A stretch of DNA of 64,000 nt from Agrobacterium cavarae (GTDB lineage: Bacteria > Pseudomonadota > Alphaproteobacteria > Rhizobiales > Rhizobiaceae): the NCBI RefSeq assembly GCF_004310285.1, contig NZ_SISF01000024.1, forward strand, positions 62,001 through 126,000, written 5' to 3'. Shown one piece after another: positions 47,645 through 57,134 of this stretch. The translations under genes and the position numbers were made by a program. Below the pieces are notes generated by a model. That model worked only from the letters and a program-made list of their open reading frames with translations. It ran no database searches and was not told the origin of the DNA. Every line of letters begins with the position of its first letter. The stretch's first letter is position 1.

Positions 47645-49087
47645 ATGACCGCTGAACTTCTTTTTGCCAGTCTGCGCATCGCGACGCCCGAGCTGATCCT
47701 TGCGGTCGGTGCGCTGGCGCTGCTCATGATCGGCGTCTTCTCCGGCGACAAGTCGACCAACACTGTGACGGGTCTTGCCGTCGCGCTTTTGGTCGTCGTC
47801 GGCCTGTGGATCATCTTCGCTCCTGCAAGCGGAGAAGCCTTTGGTGGCGTTTACGTCGCCGATGCCTTCGGCAACTTCATGAAGATCCTGGCGCTGATCG
47901 GTTCCATCGTCGCCATGATCCTCGCGGTTGGCCACAGCCGTGTCGAGCCGATCGGTCGTTTCGAATATCCGGTGCTTCTGGTTCTGGCGACACTCGGCAT
48001 TCTGCTGATGATCTCCGCCAACAACCTGATCTCGCTTTACATGGCGCTCGAGCTGCAGTCGCTGGCACTCTACGTCATCTGCGCGATTAACCGTGAGAGC
48101 CTGCGCTCGACCGAAGCCGGTCTGAAGTATTTCGTTCTTGGCGCGCTGTCTTCGGGCATGCTGCTCTACGGCATGTCGCTGATCTATGGCTTCACCGGCA
48201 ATACTGGCTTCCAGGAAATCGCGGCTGTACTGTCCGCCGAAACCCGTTCGCTTGGCGTCGTCTTCGGTCTGGTCTTCGTGCTGGCCGGTCTGGCATTCAA
48301 GATTTCCGCCGTTCCCTTCCACATGTGGACGCCGGACGTCTATGAAGGCGCGCCGACCCCGGTCACGGCCTTCCTTGCCGCAGCCCCGAAGATCGGTGCC
48401 ATGGCGATTTTCGTTCGCGTCGTTGTCGACGCATTTCAGCCTGTCTTCGCCGATTGGCAACAGATCGTCGTTTTCGTGTCAATCGCATCCATGCTGCTCG
48501 GCTCCTTTGCCGCAATCGGTCAGAAGAACATCAAGCGCCTGATGGCCTATTCGTCGATCGGTCACATGGGTTACGCCCTTGTCGGTCTCGCTGCCGGAAA
48601 CGAATCTGGCGTCGCCGGCGTGCTGATTTACATGGCCGTTTACATGGGCATGACGCTCGGCACCTTTGCCTGCATTCTTGCAATGCGTCGCAAGGAAGTC
48701 GGCAATGTCGAGAATGTCGACGATCTGGCCGGGCTTTCTTCGACCAACCCCTTTATGGCGCTGGTCTTGACGGCTCTGATGTTCTCGCTGGCCGGTATTC
48801 CGCCGCTCGCAGGCTTCTTTGCCAAGTATTACGTCTTCCTCGCAGCCATCGAAGCGAAGCTGTATGCGCTGGCGGTTATCGGTGTGGTCGCATCGGTCGT
48901 GGGTGCCTACTACTATCTTCGCATCGTCAAGCTCATGTGGTTCGATGATGCCAAGGGTGGCTTTGAAAAGGCCGCTGGCGAGTTGCGGATCGTTTATGCA
49001 CTCTCCGGCCTCTTCGTCATCGCGTTCATCTTCTTCGGTGGCATGCTCGGCAACGCCGTGACAGCTGCGGCAAAGACGTTCTTTTGA
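47645..49087 (+). CDS. nuoN: Complex I subunit NuoN
   Basis: 480 residues, third antiporter-like subunit. [20 protein letters not shown] (conserved Glu), [37 protein letters not shown] (pump Lys), and [20 protein letters not shown]. Start at ATG 47645; TTG at 47639 is also possible (AGGA 5 bases upstream of it). Its last codons overlap the possible TTG start of birA. Confidence 0.96.
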   Translation: MTAELLFASLRIATPELILAVGALALLMIGVFSGDKSTNTVTGLAVALLVVVGLWIIFAPASGEAFGGVYVADAFGNFMKILALIGSIVAMILAVGHSRVEPIGRFEYPVLLVLATLGILLMISANNLISLYMALELQSLALYVICAINRESLRSTEAGLKYFVLGALSSGMLLYGMSLIYGFTGNTGFQEIAAVLSAETRSLGVVFGLVFVLAGLAFKISAVPFHMWTPDVYEGAPTPVTAFLAAAPKIGAMAIFVRVVVDAFQPVFADWQQIVVFVSIASMLLGSFAAIGQKNIKRLMAYSSIGHMGYALVGLAAGNESGVAGVLIYMAVYMGMTLGTFACILAMRRKEVGNVENVDDLAGLSSTNPFMALVLTALMFSLAGIPPLAGFFAKYYVFLAAIEAKLYALAVIGVVASVVGAYYYLRIVKLMWFDDAKGGFEKAAGELRIVYALSGLFVIAFIFFGGMLGNAVTAAAKTFF

Positions 49088-49854
49088 GCGAAAACGCCAT
49101 GAAACAGCGCCGGATGTCTCTCGACGACTTCCGGCACGAGGCATTGGTGGAGACATCCTCCACCAATGTCGAATGCCTCGCCCGGGCGCGTTCCGGCGAT
49201 AGCGGCAATCTCTGGATGACCGCAGTCCGTCAGACCGGTGGCAAGGGCCGCCGAGGCAGGCCATGGGTCTCCGAGCCCGGAAATCTTTACGCCTCTCTTC
49301 TTCTGACTGATCCCGCACCGACGGACCGTCTTGGCTCCTTGCCTCTTGCATTTGCGCTTGCCGTCTACCGCGCAATCCGCGCCGTCCTGCCCTTCGGTGG
49401 CGCGCCACTGGAAATCAAGTGGCCTAATGATATTCTCATCGGCAGAATGAAGACCTGCGGCATTCTGATGGAAGCGGAGCAACTTGCCGATGGGCGCCGC
49501 GCGATCGTCATCGGCATCGGCATCAACATCGCCCACAAGCCTGACAATCCGCTCTATCCCGTCACCATGCTGTCGGAGCATGGCGCGTCCTGCGGACCGG
49601 ACGAACTCTTTGCTCATCTTTATCGCGAGACTGCAGAGGTTCTCTCTGTCTGGAACGAGGGCAGGGGCGTGAGCGATGTCATGAGGGACTGGCGTGCAGC
49701 CGCCTGCGGTATTGGTGAGCATATCACCGTGAACTTTCCAGATCGCTCCATCGGCGGACGCTTTGCCGGGATAGACGATCAAGGTTTTCTGTTGCTGGAT
49801 GAGGATGACGGCCCGAGACGGGCGATCGCCGCCGGCGACGTTTTCTTCGGCTGA
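49084..49854 (+). CDS. birA: Biotin--protein ligase, no DNA-binding domain
   Basis: Attaches biotin to carboxyl carrier proteins through biotinyl-AMP. 256 residues at most. The ligase core is clear: [16 protein letters not shown], the adenylate-binding loop [46 protein letters not shown], and [12 protein letters not shown]. The N-terminal helix-turn-helix of E. coli BirA is absent, so it is not a repressor. The start is uncertain: TTG at 49084 (overlapping the nuoN stop), ATG at 49099 or ATG at 49114. Co-transcription with nuo is likely. Confidence 0.9.
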   Translation: MSENAMKQRRMSLDDFRHEALVETSSTNVECLARARSGDSGNLWMTAVRQTGGKGRRGRPWVSEPGNLYASLLLTDPAPTDRLGSLPLAFALAVYRAIRAVLPFGGAPLEIKWPNDILIGRMKTCGILMEAEQLADGRRAIVIGIGINIAHKPDNPLYPVTMLSEHGASCGPDELFAHLYRETAEVLSVWNEGRGVSDVMRDWRAAACGIGEHITVNFPDRSIGGRFAGIDDQGFLLLDEDDGPRRAIAAGDVFFG

Positions 49855-50049
49855 AGGTTCTCGCGCGATCGACCTGCGCGGCCTCGGCTTTTGAGTTTGG
49901 AGCATCCCTGCTGCTCGTAGAATCAGGGCGTCCATCCGGTCCGCGTCGGCCCGGCATCTCGGCGTTTCATCAAGTCCGGCGCGGTTGAAGGCAATGGTGG
50001 AGCGTGGCGTAAGCGCGCGGCCATTGCCTGTTGCAGATTGGATAATGAC

Positions 50050-51717
50050 ATGTCTCAACAAGACGAACTGGTCTTCCTGCCGCTTGGTGGTGTCGGCGAA
50101 ATCGGCATGAACCTGGCGCTCTATGGTTATGGTCCTGCCGCCAAGCGGCAATGGATCATGGTGGATTGCGGCGTCACCTTCGCGGGCCTCGATCTGCCCG
50201 GCGTCGATCTCGTTCTACCCGATATCCGCTTCATCGAGGCCCAGCGACAGAACCTCAAGGGTATCATCATCACCCACGCCCATGAGGACCATTACGGTGC
50301 GCTGAACGATCTTTGGCCTGGCCTCAACGTCCCGGTCTATGCGTCGGGCTTCACCGCGGGCATGCTGGAAGCCAAGCGCAACTATGAGGGCACGCGCGCC
50401 GAGATCCCGATCTCGCCATTCAAGGCAGGCGATCGCATCAATCTCGGCCCGTTCGAGATCGAGGCCATCGGCGTCAACCACTCGATTCCCGAACCCATGT
50501 CGCTCGTCATCCGCACGCCGCTTGGCAATGTCGTCCACACAGGCGACTGGAAGATCGATGACGCGCCGTCGCTTGGGCCGCTGACAGATGAGGCACGCTT
50601 CCGCGCCGTTGGCGAGGAAGGCGTTCTGGCGCTTCTGTGCGATAGCACCAATGCGGTGCGCGATGGTGTATCTCCGTCGGAGGACCAGGTTTCCGAAGGT
50701 CTGCGCCAGATCATCGAAAATGCCGAAGGGCGTGTGGCGATCACCACCTTCTCGTCCAATGTCGGCCGTATCCGCTCCATCGCCCAGGCTGCGGAGCGCG
50801 CGGGTCGCGAAGTGCTGCTGCTCGGCTCGTCGCTGAAGCGTGTCGTCAACGTCTCGCAGGATCTCGGCATCATGGAAGGCATCAAGCCATTCTTGGCCGA
50901 AGATGAGTATGGCTATATCCCCCGCGACAAGGTGGTTGTCATTCTCACCGGCTCGCAGGGAGAGCCGCGTGCCGCACTTGCAAAACTGTCACGCGATGAG
51001 ATGCGCAATGTGGCGCTCGCCAAGGGCGACACGGTGGTCTTTTCCTCGCGCGCCATTCCAGGCAACGAAAAGGCCATTCTCGATATCAAGAACGGCCTGA
51101 TCGAGCAGGGCATCCACATCATCACCGACAATGAAGCCCTGGTGCACGTTTCCGGCCACCCACGCCGCAACGAGCTGCTGCGCATGTACGAGTGGACCAA
51201 GCCGCAAATCCTCGTGCCCGTGCATGGCGAAGCAGCGCATCTCGTGGCGCAGAAGGAACTGGCCGAGCAGGCCGGTATCAAGCAGGTCCCCAAGGTCCGC
51301 AACGGCAACGTCCTGCGTCTGGCGCCTGGCCCTGCCGAAGTCATCGACGATGCTCCGCATGGCCGCATCTTCAAGGATGGCCGTCTGGTTGGCGACTTCG
51401 AAGAAATGGGCATCGGTGACCGCCGCAAGCTCTCCTTTGCTGGTCACGTCTCGGTCAATGTCGTGCTGGACAGCCGTTACGACTTCCACGGCGATCCGGA
51501 TGTCGTACCCTTCGGTCTGCCGGAATTCGACGACGAGGGCGAGGCGATGGAAGACACGCTCTATGACGCCGTTCTTGGCGCCATTGAAAGCATCCCGCGC
51601 GCGCGCCGCAAGGATCTGGACCTGCTGCGCGAAGCGGTCCGCCGCGCCGTTCGTGCTGCCGCCAACCAGACCTGGGGCAAAAAGCCGATCGTCACGGTAT
51701 TCGTGACGAAGATTTGA
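50050..51717 (+). CDS. rnj: Ribonuclease J
   Basis: Metallo-beta-lactamase/beta-CASP ribonuclease with 5'-3' exo- and endonuclease activity; in rhizobia it matures 16S and 23S rRNA 5' ends. 555 residues from ATG at 50050 (TTG at 50038 possible). FLPLGGVGEIGMNLALYG start, metal motif TTHAHEDHYGAL-type segment (IITHAHEDHYGALNDL), NHSIPEPMSLVIRT, HTGDWKID, CDSTNAVRDG, beta-CASP part ILTGSQGEPRAALAKLS, and ILVPVHGEAAHLVAQ. A C-terminal domain of ~100 residues follows. 196-base gap after birA. Confidence 0.95.
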   Translation: MSQQDELVFLPLGGVGEIGMNLALYGYGPAAKRQWIMVDCGVTFAGLDLPGVDLVLPDIRFIEAQRQNLKGIIITHAHEDHYGALNDLWPGLNVPVYASGFTAGMLEAKRNYEGTRAEIPISPFKAGDRINLGPFEIEAIGVNHSIPEPMSLVIRTPLGNVVHTGDWKIDDAPSLGPLTDEARFRAVGEEGVLALLCDSTNAVRDGVSPSEDQVSEGLRQIIENAEGRVAITTFSSNVGRIRSIAQAAERAGREVLLLGSSLKRVVNVSQDLGIMEGIKPFLAEDEYGYIPRDKVVVILTGSQGEPRAALAKLSRDEMRNVALAKGDTVVFSSRAIPGNEKAILDIKNGLIEQGIHIITDNEALVHVSGHPRRNELLRMYEWTKPQILVPVHGEAAHLVAQKELAEQAGIKQVPKVRNGNVLRLAPGPAEVIDDAPHGRIFKDGRLVGDFEEMGIGDRRKLSFAGHVSVNVVLDSRYDFHGDPDVVPFGLPEFDDEGEAMEDTLYDAVLGAIESIPRARRKDLDLLREAVRRAVRAAANQTWGKKPIVTVFVTKI

Positions 51718-51819
51718 CGATAGGTTCGGTACTGCGCGTATCAGCATAGGTGCAGTACCGAGGACGCTTCGTCCCGCGGATACGTCGCTATGTTCGGCTG
51801 AGAAATTGGGAGGATGACC

Positions 51820-52224
51820 ATGCTTGGACGGATCAATCATATCGCCATTGCTGTGCCCGACCTTGCGGCAGCGACTGCCACCTATCGCGATGTGCTCGGT
51901 GCTGCGGTCTCGCAAGTGCAGACCCTGCCGGACCACGGGGTAAGGGTCGTGTTCGTCAACCTGCCAAACAGCAAGGTCGAACTGCTTGAGCCGCTGGATG
52001 GCAATTCCCCGATCGCGGCCTTTCTCGAAAAGAATCCGTCCGGCGGCATGCATCATATCTGTTACGAGGTGGAGGACATCATCTCCGCCCGCGACAGTTT
52101 GAAAGCTGCCGGTGCGCGCATACTTGGCGATGGAGAGCCGAAGATCGGCGCCCATGGAAAGCCGGTGCTTTTCCTCCATCCGAAAGACTTCTGCGGTACG
52201 CTGGTGGAGTTGGAAGAGATTTGA
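51820..52224 (+). CDS. mce: Methylmalonyl-CoA epimerase
   Basis: Interconverts the (2R) and (2S) forms of methylmalonyl-CoA in propionyl-CoA breakdown. 134 residues, two glyoxalase-type modules: RINHIAIAVPDLAAATATYRDVLG, VFVNLPNSKVELLEPL, GGMHHICYEVEDI and VLFLHPKDFCGTLVELEE, with metal ligands His, Gln (SQVQTLPDHGV), His and Glu. ATG at 51820 is set by GGGAGG at 51808-51813; the ATG at 51814 would leave no spacing. Confidence 0.93.
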   Translation: MLGRINHIAIAVPDLAAATATYRDVLGAAVSQVQTLPDHGVRVVFVNLPNSKVELLEPLDGNSPIAAFLEKNPSGGMHHICYEVEDIISARDSLKAAGARILGDGEPKIGAHGKPVLFLHPKDFCGTLVELEEI

Positions 52225-52259
52225 TCGCGGGTCGTGTTTCTAAGGCGCGCGTCTTCGCT

Positions 52260-52362
52260 TAGAGGGCCGCGCGTCTACTTGGACGCACAAAGGATGCTAT
52301 CTGCTTTGATCTAGGCATAGTGCCTTCCGAAAATCGATTCCGATTTTCGAGCCGATGCTGTA
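52260..52362 (-). repeat. RIME-like intergenic repeat, copy C (inverted)
   Basis: The reverse complement aligns with copy A over its whole length: CGAAAATCGGAATCGATTTTCG and TCCTTTGTGCGTCC are shared. It lies between mce and the DUF1467 gene. Confidence 0.72.
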
Positions 52363-52452
52363 GGAATCGTTTGCCGCTGCTCTGTCTGTTCTTGCGCTTC
52401 TCCAAGCCCTGAATGAGACAGGAGATGCGGGTTCTGCTCGGGGAGGTTCTAC

Positions 52453-52722
52453 ATGCAGTGGCTGTCGGTTGTTGCAGTTTTTTTCATCGTCTGGTGGACG
52501 GTTCTGTTTGTCGTGCTGCCGATTGGGCTCAGAACGCAAATGGAAGACGGCGACGTGGCGCTGGGAACCGTGGCGAGCGCGCCAACGCGTTTCCAGGGTG
52601 CGAAAATCCTGATCGCCACCACACTGATCTCGATATTGCTCTGCGCGATTTGGTACGGCGCCACCTGGTACTTTGGTGTCAGCCTCGATGATCTGCCCCG
52701 TATTATCCCGGTTTATGACTGA
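52453..52722 (+). CDS. DUF1467 family membrane protein
   Basis: 89 residues, two membrane helices (about 3-25 SVVAVFFIVWWTVLFVVLPIG, and 53-77 ILIATTLISILLCAIWYGAT) and the DUF1467 hallmark WWTVLFVVLPIGLRTQ. GGGGAGG stands 7 bases before the ATG. Conserved in alphaproteobacteria next to mce or proS; function unknown. Confidence 0.85.
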   Translation: MQWLSVVAVFFIVWWTVLFVVLPIGLRTQMEDGDVALGTVASAPTRFQGAKILIATTLISILLCAIWYGATWYFGVSLDDLPRIIPVYD

Positions 52723-53320
52723 GTTCAGCAGGTGAACGGGCCGCGCCCACGCGCTGTGCCGTCACCGTCCGTCATAAGAATGTTGCATTTGGTTGGACGG
52801 TGATTCGCATAGGAGCCATAAGCGGGACGCGGATGGATACGCTGTCTTCCGCCAACCCACTGAAAGAAAATCGATTTCAAGGCAAAAAAAAACAAGGCGA
52901 TTAAGCCTTGTTTTTCAGTTTCGCGTGATCTGTTTCCGTTTCCGGGGCTGCGAACTAGCGCGCCTAAGATCTCATCCTCCCAAGACTGACCGCGAAGACG
53001 GCAGAAATTTAAACTCCCTGCCTCTTTTGTGAGCTAAAACTAGCCCAAAGATTCCACCTTGTCACCACGTTTTTTGCATTTTTGTTACAGTCAGCAAAAA
53101 ATTTCCTCATGAACATTATGTCGCAGGTGCCCCGCAAAATTATTTCTCCTGAAACCGTTCAGGCGCGAACGTCCTGTTCTCACGCGGATGTGAATGGTGT
53201 TTTCGGGGCGCCCATCGTGCGGGTTTCCTTCTGCAGGAGAAACGGTTATGTACGGCGCAAATATCCTTTAATTCTGGCGATTCCCGGTAGATGGCGAGTC
53301 GTCGCACTCAGGACATAGTC
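52723..53320. other. 598-base intergenic region upstream of proS
   Basis: No convincing gene on either strand. The main structure is the bidirectional hairpin at 52888-52915. AT-rich sequence at 53040-53110 probably holds the proS promoter (TTGTCA at 53059-53064 is a candidate -35). Length and terminator leave room for a small RNA. Confidence 0.4.
52888..52915. terminator. Bidirectional terminator between the DUF1467 gene and proS
   Basis: AAAAACAAGGC / GCCTTGTTTTT, 11-bp stem, 6-base loop. The A-run on the left (nine A) gives a longer T-tract on the minus strand than on the plus strand, so it may also end an unannotated minus-strand transcript. Confidence 0.75.
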
Positions 53321-54643
53321 ATGCGTCTCAGCCGTTATTTTTTGCCCATCCTGAAGGAAAATCCCAAGGAAGCTGAAATCGTCTCTCACCGCCTCATGCT
53401 GCGTGCGGGCATGATCCGTCAGCAGAGCCAGGGCATCTACTCCTGGCTGCCGCTCGGCAAGCGCGTGATGGACAAGGTGAACCGCATCATCCGGGAAGAG
53501 CAGGACCGTTCCGGCGCCATCGAGCTTTTGATGCCGACGCTGCAATCGGCGGAGCTTTGGCAGGAAAGCGGTCGTTATGACGACTACGGCAAGGAGATGC
53601 TGCGCATCAAGGACCGCCAGGACCGTCAGATGCTCTACGGCCCGACGAATGAGGAGATGATCACCGACATCTTCCGATCCTACGTGAAGTCCTACAAGAA
53701 CCTGCCGCTGAACCTTTATCATATTCAGTTGAAGTTCCGCGACGAAGTGCGCCCGCGTTTCGGCACGATGCGCTCGCGCGAATTCCTGATGAAGGATGCC
53801 TATTCCTTCGACCTGACGAAGGAAGCTGCGATCCATTCCTATAACAAGATGTTCGCCGCCTATCTGCGTACCTTCTCTCGCCTTGGCCTGCGCGCCATTC
53901 CGATGCGCGCCGACACTGGCCCGATCGGTGGCAATCACAGCCACGAATTCATCATTCTGGCCGATACGGGTGAGTCGGAAGTCTTCTGCCACAAGAGCTT
54001 CCTGGAGCAGGGCATTCCCGGCGACGACACCAATTTCGATGACGTTGCCGGTCTGCAGGGCATTTTCGATACATGGACCGCGGACTATGCCGCAACCTCG
54101 GAGATGCACGACGAGGCTGCCTTCAACGCGATTCCCGAGGGCGATCGTCTTTCCGCGCGCGGTATCGAAGTTGGTCACATCTTCTATTTCGGCACGAAGT
54201 ATTCCGAGCCGATGGGCGCTAAGGTTCAGGGTCCCGATGGCAAGGAACATCCCGTCCACATGGGATCTTATGGCATTGGTCCGACACGCCTTGTTCCCGC
54301 CATCATTGAAGCCTCGCATGACGAGAACGGAATCATCTGGCCGGCGTCGGTTGCTCCTTTCGATGTCGTCATCATCAACATGAAGGCTGGCGATGCGGCC
54401 TGCGACGCGGCATGCGAGAAGCTCTATTATTCGCTGTCCAACGCCGGCAAGGATGTTCTCTACGACGATACCGATGACCGCGCAGGTCAGAAGTTCGCGA
54501 CGGCCGATCTCATCGGCGTGCCTATGCAGATCATCGTCGGACCGCGCAGCATTGCTGCCGGTGAAGTCGAGGTGAAGGACCGCAAGACGGGCGCGCGTGA
54601 GAACGTCACGGTCGAAGCGGCAATGAACAGGGTTCTCGGCTGA
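53321..54643 (+). CDS. proS: Prolyl-tRNA synthetase
   Basis: Class II synthetase charging tRNA-Pro. 440 residues from ATG at 53321 (AGGACA upstream). Motif 1 region [24 protein letters not shown]; motif 2 [26 protein letters not shown]; motif 3 [16 protein letters not shown]; anticodon-binding domain with [20 protein letters not shown]. The ~180-residue editing insertion of E. coli ProS is absent, as is normal for this short alphaproteobacterial type. Confidence 0.97.
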   Translation: MRLSRYFLPILKENPKEAEIVSHRLMLRAGMIRQQSQGIYSWLPLGKRVMDKVNRIIREEQDRSGAIELLMPTLQSAELWQESGRYDDYGKEMLRIKDRQDRQMLYGPTNEEMITDIFRSYVKSYKNLPLNLYHIQLKFRDEVRPRFGTMRSREFLMKDAYSFDLTKEAAIHSYNKMFAAYLRTFSRLGLRAIPMRADTGPIGGNHSHEFIILADTGESEVFCHKSFLEQGIPGDDTNFDDVAGLQGIFDTWTADYAATSEMHDEAAFNAIPEGDRLSARGIEVGHIFYFGTKYSEPMGAKVQGPDGKEHPVHMGSYGIGPTRLVPAIIEASHDENGIIWPASVAPFDVVIINMKAGDAACDAACEKLYYSLSNAGKDVLYDDTDDRAGQKFATADLIGVPMQIIVGPRSIAAGEVEVKDRKTGARENVTVEAAMNRVLG

Positions 54644-54663
54644 AAGGCCGACAAGGAGTGGAC

Positions 54664-55971
54664 ATGGCAAAAGCCGAGGCTGACAACGGTGCAGTTGCAT
54701 CCGTGAAGGATGGGGCGGCACGGCCGTTTTCGGCTTTCGAACGCATGGTGGCCTGGCGCTACCTGCGTTCGCGCCGCAAGGAAGCCTTCATATCAGTCAT
54801 CGCAGGCTTCTCGTTCGTCGGCATCATGCTGGGTGTGGCGACGCTCATTATCGTCATGGCGGTGATGAACGGTTTCCGCACCGAACTGATTTCCCGAATT
54901 CTCGGCATCAACGGTCACATGATCGTCCAGCCGATCGATCAGCCCTTCAACAATTACGATGAACTGGCGAAGAAGTTTGGCGCTATTCCCGGCGTGACGA
55001 TGGCCTTGCCGCTCGTGGAAGGTCAGACGCTCGCCTCTGGACGCAACGGCGCAGGCAGCGGTGCATTGGTGCGTGGAGTGCGTCCTGAAGATCTGGAAAA
55101 GATCAAGGAGATATCCAGCAACGTCAAAGCCGGCGATCTTGTCGGCTTCATGTCGGGGCAGGGTGTTCTGGTCGGCTCGAGGCTCGCAGCGCAACTCGGC
55201 GTGACGGTGGGAGACCAGATCACCCTCATTTCACCGGAAGGTGACGTGACGCCCATGGGCGTCAATCCACGGGTGAAGTCCTACCCGATCTCCGGTGTGT
55301 TCGAGATTGGCATGTCTGAATATGACGCGTCGATGATCTACATGCCGCTTACCGAAGCTCAGCTCTATTTCAATTCCGAGGGCATCGTCCAATCGATCGA
55401 GCTCTTCGTCAGCCATCCCGACGATGTCGATAGCATTCGTCCGCTGGTGGAAACCGCGGCAGGGCGGCAGGTCTATATCACCGACTGGAGACAGCGCAAC
55501 CAGACCTTCTTCTCCGCGCTTCAGGTGGAGCGCAACGTCATGTTCATGATCCTGACGCTGATCGTTCTGGTCGCCGCGCTCAACATCATTTCCGGCCTCA
55601 TCATGCTGGTGAAGGACAAGGGCAGCGACATCGCCATTCTGCGCACCATGGGGGCAACCTCCGGTGCTGTCATGCGCATCTTCTTCATGACCGGCGCTGC
55701 GATCGGCATCGTTGGCACATTTGCAGGTGTGGCACTTGGCGTTCTCGTCTGTCTGAATGTGGAGTCGATCCGCCAGTTCTTCTCCTGGATTACCGGAACC
55801 GTGCTCTTCGATCCGCAGCTCTATTTCCTGAGCCAGCTGCCGGCGGAGATGGATTTGAGCGAAACGATCACCGTCATCGTCATGGCGCTGACCCTGTCCT
55901 TCCTGGCAACGATCTTCCCCGCCTGGCGTGCGTCGAAGCTCGACCCCGTCCAGGCCCTGAGATACGAATAG
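54664..55971 (+). CDS. lolC: Lipoprotein-releasing ABC permease LolC/E
   Basis: 435 residues, inner-membrane half of the complex that frees outer-membrane lipoproteins. FERMVAWRYLRSRRKEAFISVIAGFSFVGIMLGVATLII at the N-terminus, a periplasmic MacB-like domain (~70-290), and three C-terminal helices with MLVKDKGSDIAILRTMGAT and the cytoplasmic end ATIFPAWRASKLDPVQALRYE. AAGGAG (54652-54657) fixes ATG at 54664 over GTG at 54658. Only one permease gene is present, so it probably works as a homodimer (LolF type). Confidence 0.94.
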   Translation: MAKAEADNGAVASVKDGAARPFSAFERMVAWRYLRSRRKEAFISVIAGFSFVGIMLGVATLIIVMAVMNGFRTELISRILGINGHMIVQPIDQPFNNYDELAKKFGAIPGVTMALPLVEGQTLASGRNGAGSGALVRGVRPEDLEKIKEISSNVKAGDLVGFMSGQGVLVGSRLAAQLGVTVGDQITLISPEGDVTPMGVNPRVKSYPISGVFEIGMSEYDASMIYMPLTEAQLYFNSEGIVQSIELFVSHPDDVDSIRPLVETAAGRQVYITDWRQRNQTFFSALQVERNVMFMILTLIVLVAALNIISGLIMLVKDKGSDIAILRTMGATSGAVMRIFFMTGAAIGIVGTFAGVALGVLVCLNVESIRQFFSWITGTVLFDPQLYFLSQLPAEMDLSETITVIVMALTLSFLATIFPAWRASKLDPVQALRYE

Positions 55972-55986
55972 GACCCGCTTCACACC

Positions 55987-56670
55987 ATGGCAAAGAAAAT
56001 GGCTCTACAGCTTACCGGCGTGGAACGGACCTATGGTCAGGGCGAAACGAGCCTTTCCATTCTGAAGGATGCGAATTTCGAATTGAGAAGCGGCGAGATC
56101 GTCGCACTTGTCGCGCCATCCGGCACTGGCAAGTCGACGCTGCTGCATCTGGCGGGTCTGCTGGAGCATCCGGACGCGGGCGAGGTCTTCATCAGTGGCA
56201 AGCCCTGCGGCACGCTTTCCGATGAGGAGCGAACCTCCATTCGCCGCAGCGATATCGGCTTCGTCTACCAGTTTCACCATCTGCTTCCGGAGTTCTCGGC
56301 ACTTGAGAATATCATGATGCCACAGATGATCGCCGGTCTCGCGCCAAAGGAAGCACGGGTGCGTGCCAAGGCATTGCTGGATTATATGCGCATCGGCCAC
56401 AGAGGCGATCATCGTCCGGCGGAATTGTCCGGCGGTGAACAGCAGCGCGTGGCGATTGCAAGAGCCGTTGCCAATGCGCCGCTTCTGCTCTTGGCAGACG
56501 AACCCACCGGCAATCTCGACCCCGAGACCGCGTCCTACGTTTTCGACGCCTTGGAAGCGCTGGTGCGCCAGTCGGGCCTTGCTGCCCTCATCGCGACCCA
56601 TAACCACGATCTGGCAGCACGCATGGATCGCCGCGTGACGCTGTCCGAAGGCAAGATCGTCGAGTTCTGA
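55987..56670 (+). CDS. lolD: Lipoprotein-releasing ATPase LolD
   Basis: 227 residues, ABC ATPase partner of LolC. Walker [21 protein letters not shown] (about 42-60), Q-loop [20 protein letters not shown] (the LLPEF motif is typical of LolD), signature [18 protein letters not shown], Walker [13 protein letters not shown], and H-loop THNHDLA. 15 bases after lolC. Confidence 0.96.
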   Translation: MAKKMALQLTGVERTYGQGETSLSILKDANFELRSGEIVALVAPSGTGKSTLLHLAGLLEHPDAGEVFISGKPCGTLSDEERTSIRRSDIGFVYQFHHLLPEFSALENIMMPQMIAGLAPKEARVRAKALLDYMRIGHRGDHRPAELSGGEQQRVAIARAVANAPLLLLADEPTGNLDPETASYVFDALEALVRQSGLAALIATHNHDLAARMDRRVTLSEGKIVEF

Positions 56671-56677
56671 TCGATCG

Positions 56678-56742
56678 CACGATGCGTTGATCCAAAAATG
56701 TGAAGGGTCCCTTGTGCGTCCGATAGAACGCACGGCGTTTTA
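56678..56742 (+). repeat. RIME-like repeat, copy D (right part only)
   Basis: GCACGATGCGTTGATCCAAAAATG through CTTGTGCGTCCGATAGAACGCACGGCG, matching the right half of copy A and lacking the left palindrome. It follows lolD directly. Confidence 0.6.
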
Positions 56743-56760
56743 AGTACCCTTATCCCCATC

Positions 56761-56793
56761 AACCCCGTCTGGCCCGCCAGGCGGGGTTTTGTT
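56761..56793 (+). terminator. Intrinsic terminator after lolD
   Basis: AACCCCG / CGGGGTT with inner CTGGC / GCCAG (56761-56788), followed by a T-rich tail. It separates proS-lolCD from the micropeptide gene and dnaE. Confidence 0.8.
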
Positions 56794-56875
56794 TATGCGC
56801 CGATTCCCTTGATGCGGAACTAAGGAACCGGATTGAGTCGCGTCACGTTGGCAATATGCCAGCCCAAAAAAGCTG

Positions 56876-56910
56876 TTGACAATGAAACAAAATGAGAACA
56901 AAATTGGAAC
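56876..56910 (+). promoter_or_regulatory. Promoter with an overlapping LexA box, upstream of a 28-residue gene
   Basis: -35 TTGACA (56876-56881, perfect), 17-base spacer, -10 CAAAAT (56899-56904). A perfect GAAC-N7-GAAC LexA motif (56896-56910, GAACAAAATTGGAAC) covers the -10, so bound LexA would block RNA polymerase. The gene starts 22 bases later with AAGGAGA between. Confidence 0.65.
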
Positions 56911-56931
56911 ATAACAAGTAAGGAGAGACAA

Positions 56932-57018
56932 ATGACCGATTTTATCCGTGACCTTGCCGCCTTTGCCTCTATCGCTCTCTTTGTTGCGAGCTTCTCTGTA
57001 ATTCTCACATCCATGTGA
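56932..57018 (+). CDS. 28-residue membrane micropeptide, predicted SOS-regulated
   Basis: ATG at 56932, TGA at 57016-57018, with an excellent ribosome site (AAGGAGA at 56920-56926, 5 bases before the ATG). The peptide is a short polar start (MTDFIRD), then one membrane helix (LAAFASIALFVASFSVILTSM) to the end. The promoter is overlapped by a perfect LexA box. This arrangement recalls SidA of Caulobacter, a 29-residue SOS-induced inner-membrane inhibitor of cell division; homology is not claimed. It is followed by dnaE. Promoter, operator, ribosome site and start are all in place, so expression is likely. Confidence 0.72.
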   Translation: MTDFIRDLAAFASIALFVASFSVILTSM

Positions 57019-57134
57019 CTTCAGACCCTTCGGTCTTCCCGGCGATAGCGGTGCACAGGCATCCTTTGCCGGTGGACTTTGCTGCTCGAAGGGATCAAAA
57101 TCAGCCCGATTCAGAAAGACGGGAATGCAGCACA

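Noticed and set aside
46046..48460. 804-codon frame opposite nuoM and nuoN
   Set aside because: Antisense of two unquestionable genes; extreme content of Asp, Glu, Arg, His, Gln and no recognisable domain.
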